Positions 14,419 through 22,240 of a stretch of 29,926 bases of DNA are shown here, piece after piece. Each line of letters starts with the position of its first letter. Positions within the stretch are counted from its first letter, which is position 1. The translations under genes and the position numbers were made by a program. The notes under the pieces are model-generated. The model was not told the DNA's origin. It saw nothing but the letters and a program-made list of their open reading frames with translations, and did no database searches. The stretch comes from UBA11512 sp964623895 (GTDB lineage Bacteria; Bacillota; Clostridia; Oscillospirales; CAG-272): NCBI GenBank assembly GCA_964623895.1, contig CAZUWA010000019.1, positions 1 to 29,926 of the forward strand, read 5' to 3'.

Positions 14419-14447
14419 AGTATATCATGATTTTCTTTTATTTGCAA
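14419..14447 (-). promoter_or_regulatory. Promoter of the GNAT-aroK transcript
   Basis: On the minus strand TTGCAA (14447-14442), 17-bp spacer and TATACT (14424-14419). It is divergent from the lipoprotein promoter 50 bases away. Confidence 0.8.
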
Positions 14448-14496
14448 GTATTTCTCTAAAATCCGAAAGGTTTTTTCGTTTTTTCGGTGATAGAAA

Positions 14497-14525
14497 TTGA
14501 CAAGCGACGGTCAATGTGTTATACT
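14497..14525 (+). promoter_or_regulatory. Promoter of the Ig-like lipoprotein gene
   Basis: TTGACA (14497-14502), 17-bp spacer and TATACT (14520-14525), a strong sigma-A-type match located 44 bases before the start codon. Confidence 0.85.
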
Positions 14526-14568
14526 GATTAAAACCATTCTTTTGCGGAAGGAACCAATTCTAAACACA

Positions 14569-16056
14569 ATGAAGCATCTAAAAATATTTTCTCTGTTGCT
14601 TGCAGTCCTTTTTTTGCTTTCTGCATGCAGTTATTCCACTGTTATACAAAAACCCGAGGAATTCCCCTCGGAGGATTCTCACAGGACTGAGCGGATCATA
14701 TTGAATTTTTCCGTTAAACAGATCGACCCCGGTGAGCATTTTTCATTGATCGCAGCCATTGCTCCTATCCCGGCATATGCGCCGCAGTTTGAATTTGTTT
14801 CAAATGATCCCGACGTTGCCGCTGTGGATGCCGTCGGAACGGTGAGCGGGGTTTCGGAAGGCAGTACTAAAATCATAGTTTCTTCCGGGGATCTTATTGC
14901 GGAATGCGTTGTGACTGTCGGAAATACTCCTGTTACACCGACTGTAACAGTCAGTCCCACGCCGACTCCTTTCCCCACCGAAACACCGACCACATCCGAT
15001 GAATTGATTATGATTGAGGGCATTGAGATCATCGGTTCTACCACATGCTTTGTCGGACATCAAAGCCAATATACGATCAAATTAACTCCGGAAAATGCCA
15101 ACGAACCATATACCATTCATAACAGCAACGATCGCTGTGCCTCCATTGATAACAATGCGCTTTTGACCTGCACAGGCATAGGAACTACAACAATTACCGT
15201 TGAAACGGAAGACGGACGCATTTCCGAGTCGCTCCAGGTGCATATCAATGACTATGTTGAGGATATCGACATTGTTGCCGATTCATTTACCGTTTATGAA
15301 GGTCAAAGCATTACCTTAACGGCGGTCACTACCCCTGAGGGTACAGAAGAATTGGATGTATACTGGGTAAATGAAAAGAACCACGCACAAAACGGCGGCA
15401 AAATATTAGTTAAAAAAACCAACGGAACAAGAGAATGCACGATTACCGGCGTCAGTGCCGGGCGCGTTATGGTGACCGTTGGCTTGCTCGACAATTTCTA
15501 CAGCGGACTGACCAGCACGGTATGGATCACGATCATTCCGGATCCTACTCCGAAAATCGAAATTTCTGAAGATACATACACTGTCAATGCCGGTGAAGCA
15601 CTCAAACTTCCGGTAAACAGTAAAAACATTGAAGGTGATTTGATATACACCATATCCGAAGAAGGAATCATTGAAATTGACGGCGAGGGAAATATCACTG
15701 CAATAAAAGCAGGAACAGTGACTGTCACCGTAAAAAACAACGATGAAAGTGCTTTTGACAGTGCTGTAATCACCGTAGTCCCTGTCATCAAATCAGACAC
15801 CAGAGAGCTTTCTGTTGCTGTCGGACAGACGGAGAAGATCGTCGCAATGATTGTAGGCGCAGAAGGAACACTGAAATACACTCTCACTGAAGGGGATGCC
15901 ATTACCCTTTCGGAAAACGGAAATTTTACTGCAGACAAAGAAGGTGAAACCACAGTGACCGTTTCTTGTGAGGAGTTGAAACTGTCGATCACCGTCAAAG
16001 TGATCGTTATAAATACCAATTCGGAACCGACTCCCGAACCTGAACCGGAAGAATAA
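14569..16056 (+). CDS. Surface lipoprotein with five bacterial Ig-like (Big2-type) domains
   Basis: A 495-residue exported lipoprotein. The signal peptide ends in the lipobox LLSAC with lipid-modified Cys20. Five repeats of the Big2 pattern follow (about residues 43-118, 152-227, 230-325, 328-405 and 407-480). Each begins with a beta strand and a 'G-x-x-x-x-L' segment and ends with a 'G-x-x-T-x-T-V-x-V' strand. A Thr/Pro-rich linker (about 120-145) separates repeats 1 and 2, and the tail is PTPEPEPEE. ATG 14569 after GGAAGGAA was chosen since the signal peptide starts there. It probably acts in adhesion or envelope structure, inferred from the domain type; no substrate is known. It is monocistronic, with its own promoter and terminator. 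Confidence 0.88.
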   Translation: MKHLKIFSLLLAVLFLLSACSYSTVIQKPEEFPSEDSHRTERIILNFSVKQIDPGEHFSLIAAIAPIPAYAPQFEFVSNDPDVAAVDAVGTVSGVSEGSTKIIVSSGDLIAECVVTVGNTPVTPTVTVSPTPTPFPTETPTTSDELIMIEGIEIIGSTTCFVGHQSQYTIKLTPENANEPYTIHNSNDRCASIDNNALLTCTGIGTTTITVETEDGRISESLQVHINDYVEDIDIVADSFTVYEGQSITLTAVTTPEGTEELDVYWVNEKNHAQNGGKILVKKTNGTRECTITGVSAGRVMVTVGLLDNFYSGLTSTVWITIIPDPTPKIEISEDTYTVNAGEALKLPVNSKNIEGDLIYTISEEGIIEIDGEGNITAIKAGTVTVTVKNNDESAFDSAVITVVPVIKSDTRELSVAVGQTEKIVAMIVGAEGTLKYTLTEGDAITLSENGNFTADKEGETTVTVSCEELKLSITVKVIVINTNSEPTPEPEPEE

Positions 16057-16074
16057 AATATTACTAAAAAACAT

Positions 16075-16111
16075 GGGATGTTAAAAAGTCAAGTCGACTT
16101 TTTAACATCCC
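16075..16111. terminator. Bidirectional terminator between lipoprotein gene and infB
   Basis: Perfect 16-bp inverted repeat, GGGATGTTAAAAAGTC (16075-16090) and its complement (16096-16111), with a 5-base loop. It is flanked by A-rich sequence on the left and T-rich sequence on the right, so it can serve both convergent genes. Confidence 0.9.
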
Positions 16112-16124
16112 ATTCTTTATAATT

Positions 16125-18689
16125 TTATTTTTCAACTTCAACCATTTCAAAGGCTTCGAGCACATCTCCAACTTTGATATCGTTGAATTTTTCAACACCC
16201 ACACCGCATTCGTATCCGCTTGCAACTTCCTTGACGTCATCCTTGAATCTGCGTAAGGAGGAGATATTGTCCTCAAAAATGACAATACCGTCACGTACGA
16301 TCCGGATCTTTGCCTTTCGGGTTATCTTACCATCCTGAACGTAGCAACCTGCAATCGTCCCAACATTCGGCACATGAATGGTCTGACGAACTTCTGCGTG
16401 TCCAAGCAGTTCTTCTTTAAAGGTGGGAGCGAGCATGCCCTTCATCGCCGCCTTGATCTCGTCGATACATTCGTAGATGATCCGATAGGTGCGGATCTCT
16501 ACTGTCTGGCGCTTCGCAGAGTCAAGTGCCGAACGGTCTGGGCGGACATTAAAGCCCACGATGATGGCATTGGATGCTGCTGCGAGCGTCACATCGCCTT
16601 CTGTAATACCGCCGACTGCAGAGTGGATGACACTGACCTTGACTTCCTCGTTGGAAAGTTTTTCAAGGCTTGCTTTGACAGCCTCAGCAGAACCGCCGAC
16701 GTCTGCCTTCACAATGATATTCAAATCCTTAACACCGGAGGAGATTTGATTAAAGAGATCGTCAAGAGACATCTTTGTAGTAGACTTGTATGCATCTTCT
16801 TTGATCTTGGCTTTTCTCTGCTCAGCGAGTTCTCTTGCCATTCTCTCATCTTCTACCGAGTTGAATTCATCTCCTGCCTGCGGCACTTCCGAAAGACCGG
16901 TGATCTCAACCGGAACGGACGGACCTGCCGATTTCATGACTTTGCCGCGTTCATCTACCATTGCACGAACTCTGCCGACCGTTGTGCCGGCGATTACGAT
17001 ATCTCCGCTGTGAAGCGTACCGTTCTGCACTAACACCGTAGCAACAGGACCTCTGCCGCGGTCGAGCTTTGCTTCAATAATCAATCCTGATGCGCGGCGC
17101 TTGGGATTGGCTTTCATTTCTTTCATGTCAGCAACCAACAGTACATTTTCAAGCAGTTCGTCAATACCGGTCCTATTCAGTGCAGAAACCGGCACGCAGA
17201 TAACATCGCCACCCCACTCTTCGGGAACAAGGTTATACTGTGTCAGTCCTTGCTTGACATTATCCGGATTTGCATGCGGTTTATCCATCTTATTGATGGC
17301 AACGATGATATCAATATTCGCTGCCTTGGCATGGTTGATTGCTTCCACAGTCTGCGGCATAATGCCGTCATCAGCCGCAACGACCAAAATAGCAATATCA
17401 GTCGACTTTGCACCTCTTGCGCGCATAGCGGTAAACGCTTCATGACCGGGCGTATCAAGAAAGGTGATGTCTCTGCCGTTTACCTGTACTCTGTATGCGC
17501 CGATGTGTTGAGTAATACCACCGGCTTCTCCCGCGGTCACCTTGGTATGTCTGATGGCATCCAACAACGATGTCTTGCCGTGGTCTACGTGACCCATGAC
17601 ACAGACGACCGGCGCTCTTTCCACCAGATCTTCCTCTTTGTCGCTTTCCTCATCAAACAATTTGTCTTCAATGGAAACGACCACTTCTTTCGTAACTTTG
17701 ACACCGAATTCATCGGCGATCAAGTATGCCGTGTCGTAATCTATGGTAGCGTTGATACCGACCATCATGCCCATCATCATCAATTTCTTGACAACTTCCC
17801 CGGCGGTTTTGTGCAGTTTGGATGCCAAATCGCCAACAAGTACTTCATCACCTAAAGAGATCTCCAATTGTTTCTTGGGTGCTTCCTTTGCCTTTTGTTG
17901 TTGATGGCGGAAGCGGTCGATCTGTGGTTGTTGTCCTTTCTTTCCTTGAGAAGAGCCGTCTCTGCCACCATTTTGGGTGTTCTGCTTGTTGCCCTTCTTC
18001 ATCTTTTGCGTGCCGCCGGTCATTCCCTTTTTTCCGGTATCGATCATGTTTTCTCTGCGATCGTCGTACTTGGAAAGATCAACCGCCCCCGCGCCTCTGG
18101 TATCAATTACGCGCGTACCCGCAACATGCGAAGAGCGCTCGTCGGAGACAGTGATGGTGGTCTTTTGAGGAATGTCATTCGTGCGCGCGGGGATGGTCGT
18201 CTGTGACGCTTGCTGCTTTTGCTGCTTTTTCTTTAGTTCTTCCTGTTTTTGCGCCTGTTTTTGCGCTTGCATCTCCTTCTGACGCTGGAGTGCACCCTGA
18301 TATCTTGCTTGCTTTTCAGCTGCTATTTCATTCTTGCTTTTCTGCATAGCAGCGGCTTTTTGCTTTTCTTCCTGTTTTTTTGCTTCAATCTCTGCATTCT
18401 TTGCAGCAATGACCGCTGCTTCTGCCGCCTTTTCTGCCGCGATCTTTGCTCTCTCGGCATCCACAATCTGTTTATCTTTGATATAACTCTTGCCTGCGAG
18501 ATAGTCAGCCATATCTTTGATCTGATATTCCGCAGTCAACACTGCAAGAAGAGCGGTCAATTCATCAGCGGTCAGTGTTACCGAACTTCCCTTACTTTTC
18601 AAACCTGCTGTTTCTATAAATTTTGCAAAATCTTTCGTTTTGAAGCCAAAATCCTTTGCAAGTGTTGTGATCTTATATTTGTTCGTCAT
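16125..18689 (-). CDS. infB: Translation initiation factor IF-2
   Basis: GTPase of 854 residues that brings fMet-tRNA to the 30S subunit. The N-terminal IF2_N winged domain (first ~60 residues) is followed by a long Ala/Lys/Glu/Gln-rich linker (about 75-275), a second IF2_N, then the G domain with GHVDHGKT (about 365-372), DTPGHEAF and NKMDK. Domains II-IV follow to the C-terminus. GGGAGG precedes the ATG. Its start overlaps the ylxQ stop by four bases (ATGA), indicating coupling. It is the last gene of the rimP-nusA-ylxR-ylxQ-infB operon. Confidence 0.98.
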   Translation of the reverse strand: MTNKYKITTLAKDFGFKTKDFAKFIETAGLKSKGSSVTLTADELTALLAVLTAEYQIKDMADYLAGKSYIKDKQIVDAERAKIAAEKAAEAAVIAAKNAEIEAKKQEEKQKAAAMQKSKNEIAAEKQARYQGALQRQKEMQAQKQAQKQEELKKKQQKQQASQTTIPARTNDIPQKTTITVSDERSSHVAGTRVIDTRGAGAVDLSKYDDRRENMIDTGKKGMTGGTQKMKKGNKQNTQNGGRDGSSQGKKGQQPQIDRFRHQQQKAKEAPKKQLEISLGDEVLVGDLASKLHKTAGEVVKKLMMMGMMVGINATIDYDTAYLIADEFGVKVTKEVVVSIEDKLFDEESDKEEDLVERAPVVCVMGHVDHGKTSLLDAIRHTKVTAGEAGGITQHIGAYRVQVNGRDITFLDTPGHEAFTAMRARGAKSTDIAILVVAADDGIMPQTVEAINHAKAANIDIIVAINKMDKPHANPDNVKQGLTQYNLVPEEWGGDVICVPVSALNRTGIDELLENVLLVADMKEMKANPKRRASGLIIEAKLDRGRGPVATVLVQNGTLHSGDIVIAGTTVGRVRAMVDERGKVMKSAGPSVPVEITGLSEVPQAGDEFNSVEDERMARELAEQRKAKIKEDAYKSTTKMSLDDLFNQISSGVKDLNIIVKADVGGSAEAVKASLEKLSNEEVKVSVIHSAVGGITEGDVTLAAASNAIIVGFNVRPDRSALDSAKRQTVEIRTYRIIYECIDEIKAAMKGMLAPTFKEELLGHAEVRQTIHVPNVGTIAGCYVQDGKITRKAKIRIVRDGIVIFEDNISSLRRFKDDVKEVASGYECGVGVEKFNDIKVGDVLEAFEMVEVEK

Positions 18690-19054
18690 AGTTTATCCTC
18701 CCGCTTAATCTCTTCACTCTGATCCGGTAAAACTTCATCTGTTATTTTTAATATCGCACCTGCCAATCCCGTATCGGTGATCGCCACCGAAGAGATTGAG
18801 GAGGTCCTTCCGAGCAGTCTGCCAAGTTCTGCATTGTCAAACGGCAGAGCCAAATGTCTGAGCGGAATGCGATAGTAACTCGCACAGTTCGTAATTCGTT
18901 TTACAGTATTTGCCGATGCGTCTGCCGACAGCAGTACAAGAACGACCTTGCTTTTACTGTTGCGGATCGCCTCCGTGACCATTTCGGTACCGATCATGGT
19001 CTTTCCTGCCTTTTTTGCGATACAGAGCATTCCTGACAATTTATTTTGTTTCAT
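18686..19054 (-). CDS. ylxQ: YlxQ, L7Ae-family ribosomal/RNA-binding protein
   Basis: A 122-residue member of the L7Ae/L30e/S12e family. It contains the conserved GMLCIAKKAGKTMIGTEMV segment (about residues 8-26), VLVLLSADAS and a C-terminal AITDTGLAGAIL strand-helix. Such proteins bind kink-turn RNA; the exact role in Firmicutes is not settled. The ATG at 19054 lies inside the end of ylxR (14-base overlap) with only a weak GAAGAA ribosome site, so it is probably coupled. A start seven codons upstream is possible but lacks support. It has a basic/acidic tail (EEIKREDKL). Confidence 0.92.
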   Translation of the reverse strand: MKQNKLSGMLCIAKKAGKTMIGTEMVTEAIRNSKSKVVLVLLSADASANTVKRITNCASYYRIPLRHLALPFDNAELGRLLGRTSSISSVAITDTGLAGAILKITDEVLPDQSEEIKREDKL

Positions 19055-19325
19055 TTTGAAGAAGTTCTTCGGCAAGTGCGTCCAAGATCTCTTCCGGAAT
19101 GGCGCAATTCAAATTACTGACAAAGCGCTTTGCTTTTCTTGCTTTATTGAAACAACCGATATTCTTACAGATATACGCTCCTCTGCCGGCTTTTTTACCG
19201 GTGTTGTCAAGAGACACCTTACCTTCTGCATCGCGTACCACACGAAGAAGTGTGCTTTTCGGAAAACTTAGTCCGCACCCTATGCATCTTCTTTCAGGCA
19301 GTTTTTTTTCTTTTTTTACAGACAT
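19041..19325 (-). CDS. ylxR: YlxR/RnpM (DUF448) RNA-binding protein
   Basis: A 94-residue protein with the DUF448 hallmarks ERRCIGCG near the start, RVVRD, and GRGAYIC (about residues 48-54) before a lysine/arginine-rich helix (KARKAKRF). In B. subtilis YlxR is reported to bind RNase P RNA and modulate its activity (RnpM). AAAGGAGG lies close upstream of the ATG. It stands between nusA (38-base gap) and ylxQ (overlap) in the conserved operon. Confidence 0.95.
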   Translation of the reverse strand: MSVKKEKKLPERRCIGCGLSFPKSTLLRVVRDAEGKVSLDNTGKKAGRGAYICKNIGCFNKARKAKRFVSNLNCAIPEEILDALAEELLQNETK

Positions 19326-19363
19326 TGCCGTTCCTCCTTTCGCATCAGCATTTTTGGGAATAT

Positions 19364-20401
19364 TCAGATCCTATCTGTCTTAATATCGATCTTATAACCC
19401 GTCAGTCTTGCCGCCAGGCGCGCATTCTGACCTTCCTTACCAATGGCAAGCGAGAGTTGCTCCGGTTTGACGACCGCTCTGCAACTGCGCGTTTCCGAAT
19501 CAAGAATGATCACTTCATCGACCGTCGCCGGCGAGAGTGCCGAACGGATGTACTCTGCGGGATCGTCGCTGTATTTAATAATATCGATCTTTTCGTTTCC
19601 GAGTTCTGCCATAATGGCGTTGATTCGCATGCCTCGTGTACCGATGCAGGAACCTACCGGATCAATGCCGGCTTCCCTGCTCATAACGGCGATTTTGGTG
19701 CGGTAGCCTGCTTCTCTGGATATACTTTCGATCACAACGGTTCCGTCCGCTATTTCAGGGATTTCAAGTTCAAAAAGCCTCTTGACGAAGTTTGGATGAA
19801 TTCTTGAAAGTGTTACAATCGGACCTCTGCTCTCTTTTTTGACTTCTGTAATAAACACCTTGATGTGATCGCCTGGTTCAAATGAATCGGTATGAAGCAT
19901 CTCTTTTTGAAGAAGGGTTGCATAACCGGTTCCTGTATCCACAATCGCATTTCCGCTCTGAGGATCGATCTTCTGAACCGTTACTGTGATAATATCTTCC
20001 TTTTTGTCCTCGTACTGTTGGATCATGATTCCTCTTTCCGCTTCACGGATACCCTGTACGATGACTTGTTTTGCATTTTGCGCGGCAATCCTACCAAAGT
20101 TCTTGGTCTTGAGTTCAATATCCACCACATCGCCAAGAGAAAGATGTCTTCTGCTGTGACGCTTTGCTTCGTCAATGGTAAACTCAGATACAGGGTCGAC
20201 GACTTCATCGACGACCGTCATCTGACGATAGACCTTGTAGTCTCCCTTTTCTCTGTCGATCGAGACACGTACATTGTTTCCGCCGACTTCTTTCTTTAGT
20301 GCCGCCAACAGCGCCGCTTCGATCTTTTCAAACATGTATTCTTTAGGAATACCCTTTACTCTTTCAAGTTCGTCTAAAGCCGTTACCAACTCAGTGTTCA
20401 T
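19364..20401 (-). CDS. nusA: Transcription termination/antitermination protein NusA
   Basis: A 345-residue RNA-polymerase-associated factor influencing pausing and termination. It comprises the N-terminal RNAP-binding domain (1-~130), an S1 domain (about 135-200, DIITVTVQKIDPQSGNAIVD) and two KH domains (about 205-345, including GSCIGTRGMRINAIMAELG and LAIGKEGQNARLAARLTG). It lacks the acidic repeats of E. coli NusA, as is normal in Firmicutes. GAAAGGAT precedes the ATG. It is the second gene of the operon, 15 bases after rimP. Confidence 0.98.
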   Translation of the reverse strand: MNTELVTALDELERVKGIPKEYMFEKIEAALLAALKKEVGGNNVRVSIDREKGDYKVYRQMTVVDEVVDPVSEFTIDEAKRHSRRHLSLGDVVDIELKTKNFGRIAAQNAKQVIVQGIREAERGIMIQQYEDKKEDIITVTVQKIDPQSGNAIVDTGTGYATLLQKEMLHTDSFEPGDHIKVFITEVKKESRGPIVTLSRIHPNFVKRLFELEIPEIADGTVVIESISREAGYRTKIAVMSREAGIDPVGSCIGTRGMRINAIMAELGNEKIDIIKYSDDPAEYIRSALSPATVDEVIILDSETRSCRAVVKPEQLSLAIGKEGQNARLAARLTGYKIDIKTDRI

Positions 20402-20416
20402 TATTATATCCTTTCT

Positions 20417-20905
20417 TTATTCCTCTTCTGTCACGGAATCGTAATCAAAATAAATATGTGCTTTTGAGATCTTTGCTTTTTCAATACTCAGCGTATCTTC
20501 TCCGATCGTCAGGCAAACATTTCCGTCTTCATTGACCTCGACAAGAATACCCACCAACTCTTTCTGACCGTTTGCAGCAGTAAACAGTTTCAAGACCACC
20601 GCTTGACCGATGCATGCCTTATAGTGGGCAAGAGTACGCAGTTCTCGCTCTACACCGGGGGAGGTGACCTCTAAATGATAGTAGTTTTCAATGGGATCAA
20701 GTTCATCAATGATTGGGTCAACGATCCGATATGCCTTTTCGCAATCGTCGATATCAATTCCCTGTTCTGCATCAATGGTGATCCGCAACCACCACTCACT
20801 GCCCTCTTTCAGATACTCTACATCCCAAATGGAATAACCCGCATCTTCTAACGGCTTGCGTATGACTGCTTCTACCGATGATGCAATATTTTTTTGTTGT
20901 GCCAT
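20417..20905 (-). CDS. rimP: Ribosome maturation factor RimP
   Basis: A 162-residue assembly factor of the 30S subunit. The first domain ends with the family signature CEKAYRIVDPIIDE and the EVTSPGVERELRT segment (about residues 85-97); an SH3-like C-terminal domain follows. ATG 20905 after AGAGAGG was chosen; the frame is open 11 codons further but without a ribosome site. It is the first gene of the operon, with a leader of about 84 bases that carries a hairpin. Confidence 0.96.
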   Translation of the reverse strand: MAQQKNIASSVEAVIRKPLEDAGYSIWDVEYLKEGSEWWLRITIDAEQGIDIDDCEKAYRIVDPIIDELDPIENYYHLEVTSPGVERELRTLAHYKACIGQAVVLKLFTAANGQKELVGILVEVNEDGNVCLTIGEDTLSIEKAKISKAHIYFDYDSVTEEE

Positions 20906-20949
20906 TCGATCTGACCTCTCTTTTTTAAAGTCTTCCAAACAACAAGGAA

Positions 20950-20971
20950 GAGCAGTTTTTGAAAACTGCTC
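20950..20971 (-). promoter_or_regulatory. Leader hairpin of the rimP-infB operon
   Basis: A perfect 10-bp stem GAGCAGTTTT/AAAACTGCTC with a 2-base nominal loop (practically 8 bp and six bases) lies in the 5' leader, 18 bases after the predicted start. The T content after it is low (TTCCTTGTTGTTT), so it is not a classic terminator. It may act as an attenuator or processing structure, or weakly end transcripts from the upstream lipoprotein gene. Confidence 0.6.
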
Positions 20972-20995
20972 CTCATGATCCTGTATTCTGTGTAC

Positions 20996-21024
20996 ATCAT
21001 ATCACATTCTTCCGAGAAATGCAA
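20996..21024 (-). promoter_or_regulatory. Promoter of the rimP-nusA-ylxR-ylxQ-infB operon
   Basis: On the minus strand TTGCAT (21024-21019), 17-bp spacer with TGTGA before the -10, and TATGAT (21001-20996). The predicted start is near 20989, giving an 84-base leader. Confidence 0.8.
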
Positions 21025-21061
21025 TACCTTTTTTGATTTTTTTCAAAAAAAGATTATTTCT

Positions 21062-22183
21062 TTAAATGATTCCGATTTTTACATCAACGGTCTTTAAGGA
21101 GTTCACATAGTCGTTGATCTCGATATCATCCATCATGTCATTGAGCATGGTATTGTACTTGTCTGTGATAGCGTGATCTTGTATCGAAGAAAGAATACTG
21201 TCTTCTTCTGCATTTTTATATGCACCTGCGATAAGGGGAACACGCTTGACAATATAAACCGCATTTTTCTCAGCATATCGGTCGATCTCACCATCTTTGA
21301 GTTTCAGTGCCTTTGAAAGCGATTCCGCACTGTATCCGTACCCGACGATGGTATCATAATCATTGACAGAGAAAGTATACCCCGCTACCGCATCCTCATC
21401 TTTTAGAGTCAATTCATCATATTTTTTTGCAAGTTCCGCGAAATCTTCCCCTGAAGATGCTTTTTGCCACACCTCTTCGATCAGCGCCGCCTTCGCAGCC
21501 TTTTGTTCGTCCGTATAAGCCTTTGTAACAGGGTTTCCGGAAGAATCAAAAGTCAGTTTACCGTCTTCGTCATACACATAATTGAATTCAGTCTTGACCA
21601 TTATCACCTGATAGCGCGCATAATTCTTTTGGTAGAATTCATTCAATTCACTGTCCGTTGGTTTTTCGATGCCATTCTCACCAAACAGATACTCTTCAAG
21701 TACGCTGACTTTTGCTTCGATCAGAAAAGCGTTGCGCAGTTCTTTAATTCCAATACCATAGGTGTCTTGAAGTGCCGCACTGAACTTTGAACGGCTGTCG
21801 CCATACTGATAGCGAATGATCTCATTGATGTTGTCATCAATGGTATCTGTTGTCTCATCCGGAAGCGAGAGTTTGTATTTCTTGTAAAGAGCAAGTGAAC
21901 AGATCATACTTTTGGCATACTCAAGTGTATATCTCTCAACATATTCTCCGACGGTTACGTCGTCTTCTATCGTCTTATTCCATGATTCCGGGGTGTCTGT
22001 GACGTCCTCGAATTGCGTTGTGAAATAGTACTTAAAACTGGAAAGCCAGTAACGATAAATGCCTTTTGAAATCGTGACGTCGTCATATTCCAGTGCCGCT
22101 TGCCCTCCCGAGCAACCTGTAAATAATGGGAACACGGCAAGAATAATCAGCAGGATCGCTGTGCATTTTTTGAAACTTTTCAT
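21062..22183 (-). CDS. PrsA/SurA-like foldase lipoprotein
   Basis: A 373-residue exported lipoprotein. Signal peptide with lipobox LFTGC, lipidated Cys24. The N-terminal helical region (SurA_N/trigger-factor-like, about 35-170, with 'EYAKSMICSLALYKKYKL') is followed by a parvulin-like segment: YQVIMVKTEF (about 191) and EDFAELAKKYDE (about 249), with about 30 residues inserted between them. GAGGTGA precedes the ATG. It is likely an extracytoplasmic chaperone/peptidyl-prolyl isomerase, but the parvulin core is divergent and isomerase activity is unproven. It follows mfd after 57 bases. Confidence 0.8.
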   Translation of the reverse strand: MKSFKKCTAILLIILAVFPLFTGCSGGQAALEYDDVTISKGIYRYWLSSFKYYFTTQFEDVTDTPESWNKTIEDDVTVGEYVERYTLEYAKSMICSLALYKKYKLSLPDETTDTIDDNINEIIRYQYGDSRSKFSAALQDTYGIGIKELRNAFLIEAKVSVLEEYLFGENGIEKPTDSELNEFYQKNYARYQVIMVKTEFNYVYDEDGKLTFDSSGNPVTKAYTDEQKAAKAALIEEVWQKASSGEDFAELAKKYDELTLKDEDAVAGYTFSVNDYDTIVGYGYSAESLSKALKLKDGEIDRYAEKNAVYIVKRVPLIAGAYKNAEEDSILSSIQDHAITDKYNTMLNDMMDDIEINDYVNSLKTVDVKIGII

Positions 22184-22240
22184 CGGATTTTCACCTCATT
22201 TTTCTTTACAGCGGTATTTTACCACAAAATCGGGAACATT

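Noticed and set aside
16374..17855. Long plus-strand open frames (219 and 201 codons) within infB
   Set aside because: They lie opposite the IF-2 GTPase and C-terminal domains, which are clearly coding on the minus strand; no independent start signals.
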